Assembly: GCF_019957155.1 (NCBI RefSeq)
Contig: NZ_JAIPME010000002.1
Coordinates: 1,240,001-1,304,000, forward strand
Source of the DNA: Anaerococcus murdochii
Lineage (GTDB): Bacteria; Bacillota; Clostridia; Tissierellales; Peptoniphilaceae
Direction: 5' to 3'
Length of the DNA stretch: 64,000 bases
This document shows, one piece after another, positions 32,543 through 41,008 of the stretch. Position 1 is the first letter of the stretch. Every line of letters starts with the position of its first letter. The position numbers and the translations under genes are program-made. Under the pieces are notes generated by a model. It did no database searches. It saw nothing but the letters and a program-made list of their open reading frames with translations, and was not told the DNA's origin.

Positions 32543-34141
32543 ATGAACGAGCATACAAAAAATGTTGTTAATAAAATTAAAGAAAATAAATATGTCAAGA
32601 AAACCAAGAAGGGCTTGGGATCACTGATATTCTCTAGGGCAGGACTTTTTGCCTTTATGATTTTATTTCAAATATTTATCCTAATTAGCCTTTATAGGTA
32701 CCTTGGCATCAACCAATATTACCTCTTTGGAGGTTCGTCTATCCTAAGTTTTATCATGATGATGGTAATTCTAAATATTGACGATATGAACCCTTATATG
32801 AAATTATCTTGGTCTCTTTTTATTTTTGTGGCGCCTACCTTTGCTATTATCGCCTTTTGGATGGCATATTTCAAAATTGGTTACAGGCGTGAACACAAGA
32901 GGGTAATCGACCTTGAAGTGGAATCAAGGATTTACCACCAAAGGTCCTTAACCCATAAGGAACTAATGGCGACAAAGGATAAGAGGTTTATCAATCTTTC
33001 TACCTATCTTAAAAACATCGGCGGATTCTCCGCTTATAAATCTACCTCATCCCAATATTTCAAACTCGGGGACCATATGTTTGAGGCCATGATAGAAGAT
33101 ATTAAAAATGCCAAAGATTATATTTTCATGGAGTTTTTCATCCTTGATTACGGTTATATGTGGGGAACAATCCTCGAGCTTTTAGTTGAAAAGGTCAACC
33201 AAGGCGTTGAAGTAAGGCTTTTAATCGATGGATCAAACCTAATTACTAGACTCCATTCAAATTTCGAAGAGGAAATGGAAGAGTTTGGTATCAAATTTAG
33301 GGTCTTTTCCAAGATGTATCCAATTGTTTCAACCTACCTAAACAACAGGGACCACAGGAAGGTTATGGTTGTCGACGGCAAGGTTGGCTATACCGGTGGA
33401 ATAAACCTAGCTGATGAGTATATTAACAGGTATGAGCGTTTTGGCCACTGGAAGGATTGTGGTTTGAGAGTTGAGGGAGAGGCTGTGGAAAGCCTAACCG
33501 TTCTTTTCTTGACTATGTGGAATGCTGCAAAAAAAGACGAGGTCATCGAAGATTTTGGACCATATTTGGAATATGTGACTGCCCAGGAAGAAGACGGCTA
33601 CTACATTCCTTTTGCGGATAATCCTACAGACGACGAACGCCTTTGCAAAAATATTTACCTAGACATGGTAAATAACGCCAGGGACTATGTTTATGCCATG
33701 ACTCCTTATTTAATTGTTGATGACGAGATAATTTCTGCCCTTCAAAGTGCGGCAAAAAAGGGAGTCGACGTGAGGCTTTGTATTCCTCATATACCAGACA
33801 AAAAAGTCGCCTTCGTCTTAGCTAAAAACCACTATGCGGAACTTCTAAAATACGGGGTTAAAATTTATGAATACACTCCTGGATTTGTCCACTCAAAGAC
33901 ATGGCTAGCCGATGGAGAAATAGGCGTGGTCGGCACAATCAACCTAGACTACAGAGCCCTTTACCAAAACTTTGAATGTGGGGTTTTGGTCTATAAATCA
34001 AAGAGCCTAGTGACAATCAAAGAAGACTTTGACGAATTTTTTGAAGTTTCTAAACTTGTGACAGATGAAGACGTCATAAATATGAAAACATCAACTAAGA
34101 TTGTAGGAAAACTCTTAAAACCATTTGCTCCTCTGATGTAA
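32543..34141 (+). CDS. cls: cardiolipin synthase
   Basis: 532 aa membrane enzyme that joins two phosphatidylglycerols to cardiolipin. Two N-terminal hydrophobic hairpins (about 28-70 and 90-112) precede two phospholipase D domains, each with an HKD motif: HRKVMVVDGKVGYTGG near 272 and HSKTWLADGEIGVVG near 450. The spacing and length match bacterial ClsA. It is a single-gene unit with a terminator; the ribosome site is weak (AAAGAAG). It is transcribed away from the PdxY-like gene. Confidence 0.93.
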   Translation: MNEHTKNVVNKIKENKYVKKTKKGLGSLIFSRAGLFAFMILFQIFILISLYRYLGINQYYLFGGSSILSFIMMMVILNIDDMNPYMKLSWSLFIFVAPTFAIIAFWMAYFKIGYRREHKRVIDLEVESRIYHQRSLTHKELMATKDKRFINLSTYLKNIGGFSAYKSTSSQYFKLGDHMFEAMIEDIKNAKDYIFMEFFILDYGYMWGTILELLVEKVNQGVEVRLLIDGSNLITRLHSNFEEEMEEFGIKFRVFSKMYPIVSTYLNNRDHRKVMVVDGKVGYTGGINLADEYINRYERFGHWKDCGLRVEGEAVESLTVLFLTMWNAAKKDEVIEDFGPYLEYVTAQEEDGYYIPFADNPTDDERLCKNIYLDMVNNARDYVYAMTPYLIVDDEIISALQSAAKKGVDVRLCIPHIPDKKVAFVLAKNHYAELLKYGVKIYEYTPGFVHSKTWLADGEIGVVGTINLDYRALYQNFECGVLVYKSKSLVTIKEDFDEFFEVSKLVTDEDVINMKTSTKIVGKLLKPFAPLM

Positions 34142-34173
34142 TTACAATTGGGAAAAATTTTATAAATCAAATT

Positions 34174-34199
34174 AGGGCTAGATTATTCTGGCCTTTTTT
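34174..34199 (+). terminator. intrinsic terminator after cls
   Basis: AGGGCTAG and CTGGCCTT pair fully when G-U pairs are allowed, around ATTATT, followed by T. Confidence 0.7.
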
Positions 34200-34201
34200 A
34201 T

Positions 34202-34229
34202 TTGACAAAAAACCAATCCTTGATATAAT
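34202..34229 (+). promoter_or_regulatory. promoter of GntR-ABC module 1
   Basis: TTGACA (34202-34207) and TATAAT (34224-34229) with 16 bases between; the -10 is extended (TGATATAAT). The short leader contains GTATGGTGTATG, a possible operator. Confidence 0.78.
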
Positions 34230-34273
34230 GATAATAAGATGTATGGTGTATGACCAAACAGTAAGGAGTTAAG

Positions 34274-34648
34274 ATGTTTAAATTAGATCCAAATTCAGAG
34301 ACTCCTCTTTATATGCAGATTGTTGAGCAATCCAAGGTCGCCATTGCGGCAGGCTACCTTCAAAATGGGGATAAGTTTCCATCTGTAAGAGAATTATCCA
34401 AGGAACTTTTGATAAACCAAACAACAGTTTCAAAGGCATTTAAAGAGTTGTCAAACCAAGGTATTATTAAAACCCAACCAGGTATAGGGACTGTTATAGA
34501 GCTTAATAGCGAAAAAATCGACCTAAAGAGAGACGAATTTATTGAAAAGCTTGAAGAAGACCTATCCCAAGCAATTTTCCTTAAGATTTCTAAGGAAGAA
34601 GTCATCGAATTGTATGAGAAAGTAGAAGGTGAGATAGATGTTATTTGA
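34274..34648 (+). CDS. GntR family regulator, YtrA subfamily
   Basis: 124 aa. The winged helix covers residues 10-75 (PLYMQIVEQSKVAIAAGYL, then LPSVRELSKELLINQTTVSK-like sequence and GIGTVIELN), followed by only about 45 residues, the short C-terminal tail of the YtrA group. Such proteins usually repress their own operon of ABC genes. The ATPase gene starts inside its last codons (11-base overlap), giving a regulator-ATPase-permease unit. Confidence 0.88.
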   Translation: MFKLDPNSETPLYMQIVEQSKVAIAAGYLQNGDKFPSVRELSKELLINQTTVSKAFKELSNQGIIKTQPGIGTVIELNSEKIDLKRDEFIEKLEEDLSQAIFLKISKEEVIELYEKVEGEIDVI

Positions 34649-35501
34649 AGTTAACAATATCAGCAAGGCCTTTGGCAAAAACCAGGTCCTAAAAGACGTG
34701 TCTTTTAGCCTTATGCCAGGGACAATAACAGGCATTGTCGGAAGGAACGGGTCAGGAAAGACAACCCTCCTTAAAATCCTTTGCGGGATATATTTGGCTG
34801 ACTCAGGCGAATTTACTCTTGATAAGAAGAAATTAAGCGAAAATCCAAAACTCATTTCCCACATAGGATTTTTGCCAGACAGGTTTGATTACTTTAGCTT
34901 TTATAAGGCAAAAGACCTGCCAGAATTTTACAAAATAAGCTATGAAAACTTTGACAGTGATTATTTCTTTGCTGAAATAAACAAAAACGAAATTGATCCA
35001 AACCAAAATATCAGAAACCTCTCCAAGGGGCAAAAAAACCTATTAGGATTAATCACAATCCTTGCATCAAAGGCTGATATCCTCCTCGTTGATGAGGTCC
35101 TGGATGGGATGGACGTTTTAAATAAAAAACTAATCCTTTCTTATATTCTAGATGCCAAGGAAGAAGGGAGAACCGTTCTTGCTTCAAGCCACGATTTGGA
35201 CCATTTGACAGGCATTTGCGAGGAGATTTTATACCTTTCTAAGGACGGCAGGCTTAAAAATACAAGTGTGGATACAAAAAATATTAGAAAGGTCCAAGTT
35301 GTTGTCAAAGACAAACTTCCACAGGCTTTGGCAGATAATTCTGTCCTCGTATCTTCCCTCGGTAGGGTCAAGGTCATCTTAATTAAGGCTGATGATAAAC
35401 TCTTAAGCGAGTATTTATCAGACGATGGAATTGTCCAATACGACATGTTAGACCTTAAGATAGAAGACTACTTCTATATGGAAGCTGGAGGTGAAATATG
35501 A
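34638..35501 (+). CDS. ABC transporter ATP-binding protein (module 1)
   Basis: 287 aa. Walker A GRNGSGKTTLLK near residue 35, signature LSKGQKN near 130, Walker B ILLVDEVLDGMD near 152 and switch His in SSHDLDH. The signature LSKGQ and the DEV in place of DEP are mild departures. A C-terminal tail of about 75 residues follows. It should pair with the next gene as an exporter with unknown substrate, possibly for antimicrobial peptide or lantibiotic resistance as seen for other YtrA-linked systems. Confidence 0.88.
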   Translation: MLFEVNNISKAFGKNQVLKDVSFSLMPGTITGIVGRNGSGKTTLLKILCGIYLADSGEFTLDKKKLSENPKLISHIGFLPDRFDYFSFYKAKDLPEFYKISYENFDSDYFFAEINKNEIDPNQNIRNLSKGQKNLLGLITILASKADILLVDEVLDGMDVLNKKLILSYILDAKEEGRTVLASSHDLDHLTGICEEILYLSKDGRLKNTSVDTKNIRKVQVVVKDKLPQALADNSVLVSSLGRVKVILIKADDKLLSEYLSDDGIVQYDMLDLKIEDYFYMEAGGEI

Positions 35502-36730
35502 AAGATTTTGGAAAATTACTCAAACTAACTTGGAAGAGATATGCAATCTGGCTTATCCTTGTCGGATTTTTCTTCGCCCTTTTTAACACTCTTGAGGTTA
35601 AAAGCAATTTAAAATTGGACGCCTTTAGGATTACAGACAATGTAAGAACAATGGAAAAATATCTTGGTGAGGAGAAAACTTATCCGGAAGATCAAAAAAT
35701 CGATGAAAAATATCTAAAAGATGCAGAAAAAATTGCGGATGCCTTTGCCAAAAAGTATAAGCTAAGATATAGGAAAGAAAGGTCTTATGATGAAGAATAT
35801 ATGGAAAAACTCAACAAAGACGACCTTTGGGATAAACAATCTACCTATGAGGAATTTATGTGGGGAATGGAAAAGCTTAATGACTACAAGCCAGACATGA
35901 TAGAAAAACTTACAAGCTCCATGGCCCTATCTCTTGCCTTTATAATGATAATCTCGATGGGACTTACATCTATCGAAGAATCCCTAAACTACTATGACTT
36001 TACCAGGATGCTTCCTTGGTCAAAGAAAAGGGAATTTTTGATGAAAATAGGGGTGGCCCTAGTATTTGGACTCGCCTTGTTTATAATAAATATCCTAATG
36101 GTGACCATTACAATTAAGGGCTCAGTATTTTCAGAAATAGCAAGTTTTGCAAAAATCGGAATCTTCCTTATGAAATCAATGATTTCCCTTGTGTCAGCAT
36201 CTCTTGTTGGCGTATCCTTAGGACTTTTAGCTGGAAACTTCCTTGGCCACATAGGACTTTCTATAATTGCCATAGGTTTTGTAGAATGGTTTAAACTTAT
36301 AATATTTTCCTTTTTGGGAATATTTGGCGACACCTATCCAGGAACTTTCAACGATGCCTACTATAATTTCAAAAGAGGCCTAAGCCCGGTAGCACAAGTT
36401 TTCCTATCACTCTTAAATGCAAGTTTTGATAAGACTCCAACTCTTTGGGCGGGACTTGTAGTGGCCCTTATAATCGCCATTGGAACTTATTTCCTAATAG
36501 GCAGGTCTTCTGCAGAAAGATCTGGTTACATGGTTAAAAATAAGGCCTTATCAGAGATTTGCAAGTGGGCAGGAATCTTATCCTTAACTTCCATCCTCTT
36601 TGTGATAATAGCTGGTTTAATAAGCTCAGGAGAGGGGAATATTATCCTAAGAATCCTAGCCTACGCCATTTCACTCTTGATATCTTACAAGTTATTTGAT
36701 ATCCTATTTAAGATAAGACTTAAATTTTAA
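35498..36730 (+). CDS. ABC-2 type membrane protein (module 1)
   Basis: 410 aa. One N-terminal membrane helix (15-33), an external charged domain of about 100 residues, then five or more helices from about 145 to the end, as in ABC-2 permeases. It overlaps the ATPase gene by four bases and ends 12 bases before the dCMP deaminase gene, so the salvage genes downstream may be co-transcribed with it. Confidence 0.82.
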   Translation: MKDFGKLLKLTWKRYAIWLILVGFFFALFNTLEVKSNLKLDAFRITDNVRTMEKYLGEEKTYPEDQKIDEKYLKDAEKIADAFAKKYKLRYRKERSYDEEYMEKLNKDDLWDKQSTYEEFMWGMEKLNDYKPDMIEKLTSSMALSLAFIMIISMGLTSIEESLNYYDFTRMLPWSKKREFLMKIGVALVFGLALFIINILMVTITIKGSVFSEIASFAKIGIFLMKSMISLVSASLVGVSLGLLAGNFLGHIGLSIIAIGFVEWFKLIIFSFLGIFGDTYPGTFNDAYYNFKRGLSPVAQVFLSLLNASFDKTPTLWAGLVVALIIAIGTYFLIGRSSAERSGYMVKNKALSEICKWAGILSLTSILFVIIAGLISSGEGNIILRILAYAISLLISYKLFDILFKIRLKF

Positions 36731-36742
36731 GAGGAGAGAGTT

Positions 36743-37186
36743 ATGGCAAAAGATAGACTAAGTTGGAATGAATATTTTATGAGACTAGCAGAAACTGTTG
36801 CTATGCGAGGCACTTGCGACAGGGCCTATGTTGGTTGTGTCCTTGTAAATAGCGAAAATAGGATAGTTTCAACCGGATATAACGGATCAATCAAGGGCAA
36901 TGCCCATTGCGATGAGATTGGTCATACCATGAGGGATGGCCACTGCATAGCGACCATTCACGCTGAGATGAACGCCATTTTGTACTGTGCCAAGGAAGGA
37001 ATTTCGGTTAAGGATACAATTTGCTACGTGACCCATTTTCCTTGCCTAAACTGCACAAAGAGCTTAATTCAAGCGGGTATTAAAAAAATTTATTACAGAA
37101 ACGCCTACAGGATGGACGACTATGCTGTAGAATTATTAGAGAAAAACGGCATAGAATATATCAAAATCGAAGAGGATGAAAAGTGA
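36743..37186 (+). CDS. dCMP deaminase family protein (ComEB-like)
   Basis: 147 aa zinc deaminase. The zinc and catalytic site is HAEMNAIL near residue 73 with PCLNCTKSL near 102, both canonical. It converts dCMP to dUMP for thymidylate supply; related ComEB proteins are named after competence operons but act in nucleotide metabolism. AGGAGAG precedes ATG 36743. It is followed by a HAD phosphatase and uridine phosphorylase with four-base overlaps, a pyrimidine salvage operon. Confidence 0.9.
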   Translation: MAKDRLSWNEYFMRLAETVAMRGTCDRAYVGCVLVNSENRIVSTGYNGSIKGNAHCDEIGHTMRDGHCIATIHAEMNAILYCAKEGISVKDTICYVTHFPCLNCTKSLIQAGIKKIYYRNAYRMDDYAVELLEKNGIEYIKIEEDEK

Positions 37187-37869
37187 TATTGGCATCTGAC
37201 TTTGACGGGACAATTTTTATAGACGGTAAGATTTCCCAAAAAGATATAAAAGCAATAAGAGATTTCCAGCAAGCTGGGAATCTTTTTGCTATTGTGACAG
37301 GCAGGTCTTTTGCGAGTTTAGATCCCCTAATAGAAGGGAAAATCAATCCTGATGCGCAAATTTGCAACAACGGTGGTCATATTTTTGTAAAAGATAAGGG
37401 TCAACTGATAGAAGTTTTTAAGGCAACTATTTCAAAAGCAAAGGCTAGAGAATTTTTAAATTTTTATGGTAAAGAAATTCCTAATCAAATGGCGATTTTT
37501 ACTGAAAGTGCCAAGGAAAATGATCTTAAAAATATAAATGAATCCATAATGGCCCTTGCGATTTATTCTGAAAGTCAAATACCAAATCATTTCCCAGAAG
37601 ACTTTGATTTTCATTATTCCATAGGCGTTATAGATGTGGTCAAAAAGGGTATAAATAAACAAAGAGGAATAGATTTTATCAAGGATTTTTATTTCTATGA
37701 TGGAGAAATTATTGCCATAGGCGACGACTATAATGATATTGATTTTCTAAAAAGTACGCCACTTTCCTACACTCTTGACTATGTCACAAATGAGGCTGTA
37801 AGAGAGGCCTGTAATTTTAGCATGGGCTCTGTGGCAGACTTAATAGAAAATCTTATGGAGGGCATATGA
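37183..37869 (+). CDS. HAD superfamily hydrolase, Cof type
   Basis: 228 aa, starting with GTG at 37183 that overlaps the deaminase stop. Motif I is [11 protein letters not shown] near residue 6, motif II is TGRSF, and motif III/IV is [13 protein letters not shown] near 183. The cap is shorter than in most Cof-type enzymes, which are about 260-280 aa. Its place between dCMP deaminase and uridine phosphorylase suggests a nucleotide or sugar phosphate as substrate, but this is inference. Confidence 0.86.
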   Translation: MILASDFDGTIFIDGKISQKDIKAIRDFQQAGNLFAIVTGRSFASLDPLIEGKINPDAQICNNGGHIFVKDKGQLIEVFKATISKAKAREFLNFYGKEIPNQMAIFTESAKENDLKNINESIMALAIYSESQIPNHFPEDFDFHYSIGVIDVVKKGINKQRGIDFIKDFYFYDGEIIAIGDDYNDIDFLKSTPLSYTLDYVTNEAVREACNFSMGSVADLIENLMEGI

Positions 37870-38633
37870 AATATTCAGACGACGGTAGACAATACCATAT
37901 AGGTTTAAAGGAAGAAGATATTGGTAAATACGTAATCTTGCCAGGAGACCCAAAAAGGTGCGAAAAAATCGCAGCCTATTTTGAAAATCCCAAAAAAGTA
38001 GGCGACAGGCGTGAATTTGTGACCTATACTGGATTTTTAAATGGGGAAAAAGTCTCAGTCACATCAACAGGCATAGGCGGCCCATCGGCAGCCATTGCCA
38101 TGACAGAACTTGCTAAACTCGGCGCCCACACCTTTGTCAGAGTCGGTACTTGCGGCGGGATTGACCTCGATGTAAAAAGCGGGGACATAGTAATAGCCCA
38201 AGCTGCCATCAGGGCGGAAGGAACCAGCAAGGAATATGCACCAATCGAATTTCCAGCTGTAGCAGATTTTGGGGTGACAGCTGCCTTAAAAAAAGGGACA
38301 GAGGCCTTGGGAGCCGAAGACCATGTAGGCGTTGTCCAATGCAAGGACTCCTTCTACGGCCAACACGAAGCGGAATCCATGCCAGTCTCCTACGAACTTA
38401 CAAACAAGTGGGAGGCCTGGAAAAGGCTAGGAACCCTCGCCAGCGAAATGGAATCAGCAGCCCTCTTTGTAGTGGCAAGTTTTTTGAAAGTTAGAGTCGG
38501 ATCCTGTTTTCTGGTAGTAGCCAACCAAGAAAGAGAAAAGAAAGGCCTAACAAACCCAGTAGTCCACGACACAGACCTTGCAATAAGAGTGGGAATTGAG
38601 GGGCTTAAAAATTTGATAGAAGCAGATAAATAA
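37866..38633 (+). CDS. udp: uridine phosphorylase
   Basis: 255 aa nucleoside phosphorylase of the NP-I family, splitting uridine with phosphate to uracil and ribose-1-phosphate. Seen: [10 protein letters not shown] near residue 22 (phosphate loop), [12 protein letters not shown] near 68, RVGTCGGID near 92, the uridine-specific KDSFYGQH near 160 and SEMESAALF near 197. Its ATG overlaps the HAD gene stop. It completes the pyrimidine salvage operon. Confidence 0.93.
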   Translation: MKYSDDGRQYHIGLKEEDIGKYVILPGDPKRCEKIAAYFENPKKVGDRREFVTYTGFLNGEKVSVTSTGIGGPSAAIAMTELAKLGAHTFVRVGTCGGIDLDVKSGDIVIAQAAIRAEGTSKEYAPIEFPAVADFGVTAALKKGTEALGAEDHVGVVQCKDSFYGQHEAESMPVSYELTNKWEAWKRLGTLASEMESAALFVVASFLKVRVGSCFLVVANQEREKKGLTNPVVHDTDLAIRVGIEGLKNLIEADK

Positions 38634-38639
38634 GAGGAT

Positions 38640-38672
38640 TCCTCTCGTCTTTATAGATGGGGGGATTTTTTT
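38640..38672 (+). terminator. intrinsic terminator after udp
   Basis: TCCTCTCGTC and GATGGGGGGA pair over ten positions with G-U pairs, six-base loop, then seven T. Confidence 0.82.
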
Positions 38673-38686
38673 ATTTATAAATTTTA

Positions 38687-38720
38687 TTGACAAGTGTTGT
38701 AAACTGTTATATACTGTTAT
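38687..38720 (+). promoter_or_regulatory. promoter of GntR-ABC module 2 with direct repeat
   Basis: TTGACA (38687-38692) and TATACT (38710-38715) are 17 bases apart. ACTGTTAT occurs twice, at 38703-38710 and 38713-38720, exactly ten bases apart and overlapping the -10 box, a likely operator for the downstream GntR protein. Confidence 0.7.
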
Positions 38721-38737
38721 GCAAGAAGGAGAGAAAA

Positions 38738-39121
38738 TTGAAGATTATTATAAAAAATGGGTCGGCTGTCCCTATTTATGAACAAATTAAAAATGCTATA
38801 AGAGATGAGATTTTAAATGGAAATCTCAAGGCGGGGGAGAAACTGCCTTCTGTGAGGGCGATGGCCCGTGAGCTTTCCATTTCGATTTTGACTGTCAAAA
38901 AGGCTTATGATGAGCTAGAGACTGAAGGCTTTATCGAATCTCGTCAGGGTCTGGGGACCTTTGTCGGCAAGGAAGATCCAAATCTAAGGCTTGAGGAAAA
39001 ACAGAAAAAACTCGAGGAGGCTCTCCTAGATTCGGTCAAGATTTCAAGGGATATTGAAATGGAAAAGAAGGATTTATTTGAACTTTTAGAATATTTGTAT
39101 GAAGGAGATTTTAATGACTGA
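38738..39121 (+). CDS. GntR family regulator, YtrA subfamily
   Basis: 127 aa from TTG 38738, placed six bases behind GAAGGAG; the frame is open back to 38687 but that covers the promoter. The winged helix shows PIYEQIKNAIRDEILNG, KLPSVRAMARELSIS and RQGLGTFVG, then a short helical tail typical of YtrA-type repressors. The ATPase gene starts within its last eight bases. Second module of this type in 5 kb, similar in layout to the one at 34274. Confidence 0.88.
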   Translation: MKIIIKNGSAVPIYEQIKNAIRDEILNGNLKAGEKLPSVRAMARELSISILTVKKAYDELETEGFIESRQGLGTFVGKEDPNLRLEEKQKKLEEALLDSVKISRDIEMEKKDLFELLEYLYEGDFND

Positions 39122-39950
39122 TAAAATTATGGCAAAAAATCTTAGCAAAACTTATGAAAAATTTAAGCTAGGCCCAAATGATTTTGCCATCAAAAAAGGC
39201 TTTGTAACTGGCTTTATTGGCAAAAACGGCATGGGAAAGACAACCACCATCAAGGCCCTTTTGTCTCTTATAAACTACGATGGGGAAATTTTCCTAGATG
39301 GTAAAAAAATTAATGATTTGACCTATCTTCAAGACGTTGGCCTTGTAATGGACGATTCATTTTTGGGCAAGGATTGGGCTTTGGACCTAGTTAGTGAGGC
39401 CATGGCTATAGGCTATGATAGGTGGGATTCTAAGACCTATTACGAATATCTTAATAAGTTTGGACTTGAAAGGGAGAAAAAAGTTTGCGAATTATCAAGG
39501 GGAATGAAGATTAAGTTAATGCTTGCAGTGGCCCTTTCCCATGAAGCAAAAATCCTAATCCTAGATGAGCCAACAAGTGGACTTGACCCTGCTATGAGGG
39601 ATGAACTTGTGGATATGATTTTGGACTTTATGGAAAATGAAGATCATACAGTGCTATTTTCCACTCATATCACCCAAGACCTAGATAAGATTGCCGACTA
39701 TATTGTCTTTATAGACCAAGGAAAGATTGTCTTTGAAGGCCCAAAAGATGAGCTTTACGACAAGTTTTTACTAATTAAGGGTGGTTTAGACGATTTTGAA
39801 AAGATTAAAAATATGAAAATCCTAGGCCAAAAGATGTCTAAGGTTAATTTTGAAGCCCTAGTTTTGAAGGAAGATTACAAAGAAGACGAGAATCTCGTGG
39901 CAGAAGTGCCTACGATTGATGAGATTATGATTTATTATGGGAGGATATAA
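39114..39950 (+). CDS. ABC transporter ATP-binding protein (module 2)
   Basis: 278 aa from ATG 39114 behind GAAGGAG; ATG 39099 is earlier in frame but overlaps that ribosome site. Walker A GKNGMGKTTTIKALL near residue 35, signature LSRGMKIKL near 130, Walker B ILILDEPTSGLDP near 150 and switch His in STHITQD. The low-complexity tail of 70 residues is not recognised. It works with the next gene as an exporter of the YtrB/BcrA type. Confidence 0.9.
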   Translation: MTDKIMAKNLSKTYEKFKLGPNDFAIKKGFVTGFIGKNGMGKTTTIKALLSLINYDGEIFLDGKKINDLTYLQDVGLVMDDSFLGKDWALDLVSEAMAIGYDRWDSKTYYEYLNKFGLEREKKVCELSRGMKIKLMLAVALSHEAKILILDEPTSGLDPAMRDELVDMILDFMENEDHTVLFSTHITQDLDKIADYIVFIDQGKIVFEGPKDELYDKFLLIKGGLDDFEKIKNMKILGQKMSKVNFEALVLKEDYKEDENLVAEVPTIDEIMIYYGRI

Positions 39951-40600
39951 TGAATATAAAGAAGCAAATTAAACTGGATATAATCTCAATGAAACCCTAT
40001 TATACTTTGAAAAATTTAATCATACTATCAGGTATATCTCTTTTTTATTCTTTTATTAATGAATCTCCTGTAGTAATGTTATCAATGACATTGACTTTTG
40101 CTGTAATATTTTCATCTAATCCATTTTTACTAGGAGAAAATTCAGGTATTGATGCCTTATATAAGATTTTTTCCATAGATAGCAAAAAGGTAGTTATAGG
40201 TAGGTATATCTTAGCTGGTCTGATTTTTATAGTGGCTAGTCTACTTGGCTTCTCGATCTATACTATAGTTTCCCTAATAAAAAATATTCCAATAGGCCTT
40301 GATATGCTGATGTATTTAGGAATGAACTTTGTTTTATTTGGGATAATTATTTCTTTCCAGTATCCGATATTTTTTAAATCTGGCTATACTAAAGCAAAGA
40401 CTTTTTGGTTTTTACCAATACTTATAATTGGAATATTAGGAATGCTTGTAGGATATTTTATAAAAGATTTTAGACCAATCCTTAACTTTGTATTAGAAAA
40501 TCAAAGGATGCTTATAATTGGGATTTGTATTCTACTTGTCCTTTTTCTTACAATTTCGATTAAACTTTCCATTAACTTTTACAAAAAAAGAGATTTTTAA
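39950..40600 (+). CDS. ABC-2 type permease (module 2)
   Basis: 216 aa with six probable membrane helices, the form of ABC-2 permeases that partner YtrA-regulated ATPases. The ATG shares one base with the ATPase stop (TAATG). The best-known relatives export or remove antibiotics and lipid-II-binding peptides, but no substrate can be assigned. Transcription ends at the terminator at 40610. Confidence 0.82.
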   Translation: MNIKKQIKLDIISMKPYYTLKNLIILSGISLFYSFINESPVVMLSMTLTFAVIFSSNPFLLGENSGIDALYKIFSIDSKKVVIGRYILAGLIFIVASLLGFSIYTIVSLIKNIPIGLDMLMYLGMNFVLFGIIISFQYPIFFKSGYTKAKTFWFLPILIIGILGMLVGYFIKDFRPILNFVLENQRMLIIGICILLVLFLTISIKLSINFYKKRDF

Positions 40601-40609
40601 ATGGCAAAA

Positions 40610-40659
40610 GACCCTAGAAAGCTTGGATTAATCTCCAAGGCCTACTAGGGTCATATTTT
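40610..40659. terminator. bidirectional terminator overlapping the 3' end of the minus-strand gene
   Basis: GACCCTAG (40610-40617) and CTAGGGTC (40645-40652) enclose an inner CTTGGA/TCCAAG stem; T runs lie on both sides. The coding sequence at 40628 ends inside it. Confidence 0.8.
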
Positions 40660-41008
40660 TTTCTATAGCAAGCCTTGCAAGGCTCGCAAGCTTTTTACCA
40701 TAGGTTTCTATTTTTCTTTGCGATAGGTTATATTTTTCGATGATTTTATTTTCTTCTTCTAGGTCTAGGTTTTTTGTAAAATCATATAGGCTTTGGGCAA
40801 ATTTTTCTATATCTTCTAGGCTTTCTCTTTTTAATTCTGTATCTTTGTGGGGATCGAAAAGCCAGTAGGAATCAAAGAATGAAAAATTGTCCCTATAGTC
40901 ATAGAAAAAATCTTGCATATTTTTTTCTTCTGTGACCATTAGATAATTTTTTAGGCTCTTTGATTTTTTTAGTTGGCCTATATTATTGCAAAGTACGACT
41001 ATTAGCAT
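40628..41008 (-). CDS. hypothetical protein downstream of the PfkB kinase
   Basis: 126 aa, not recognised. The start MLIVVLCNNI is hydrophobic, the middle is aromatic (FFYDYRDNFSFFDSYWLFDP), and the C-terminal half is helical and charged. It starts directly after the kinase stop codon on the minus strand, so it belongs to the ddl-murF-kinase transcript. Its last codons form one arm of a terminator, which constrains both. Coding status is supported by position and by lack of an alternative, not by homology. Confidence 0.6.
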   Translation of the reverse strand: MLIVVLCNNIGQLKKSKSLKNYLMVTEEKNMQDFFYDYRDNFSFFDSYWLFDPHKDTELKRESLEDIEKFAQSLYDFTKNLDLEEENKIIEKYNLSQRKIETYGKKLASLARLAIEKNMTLVGLGD

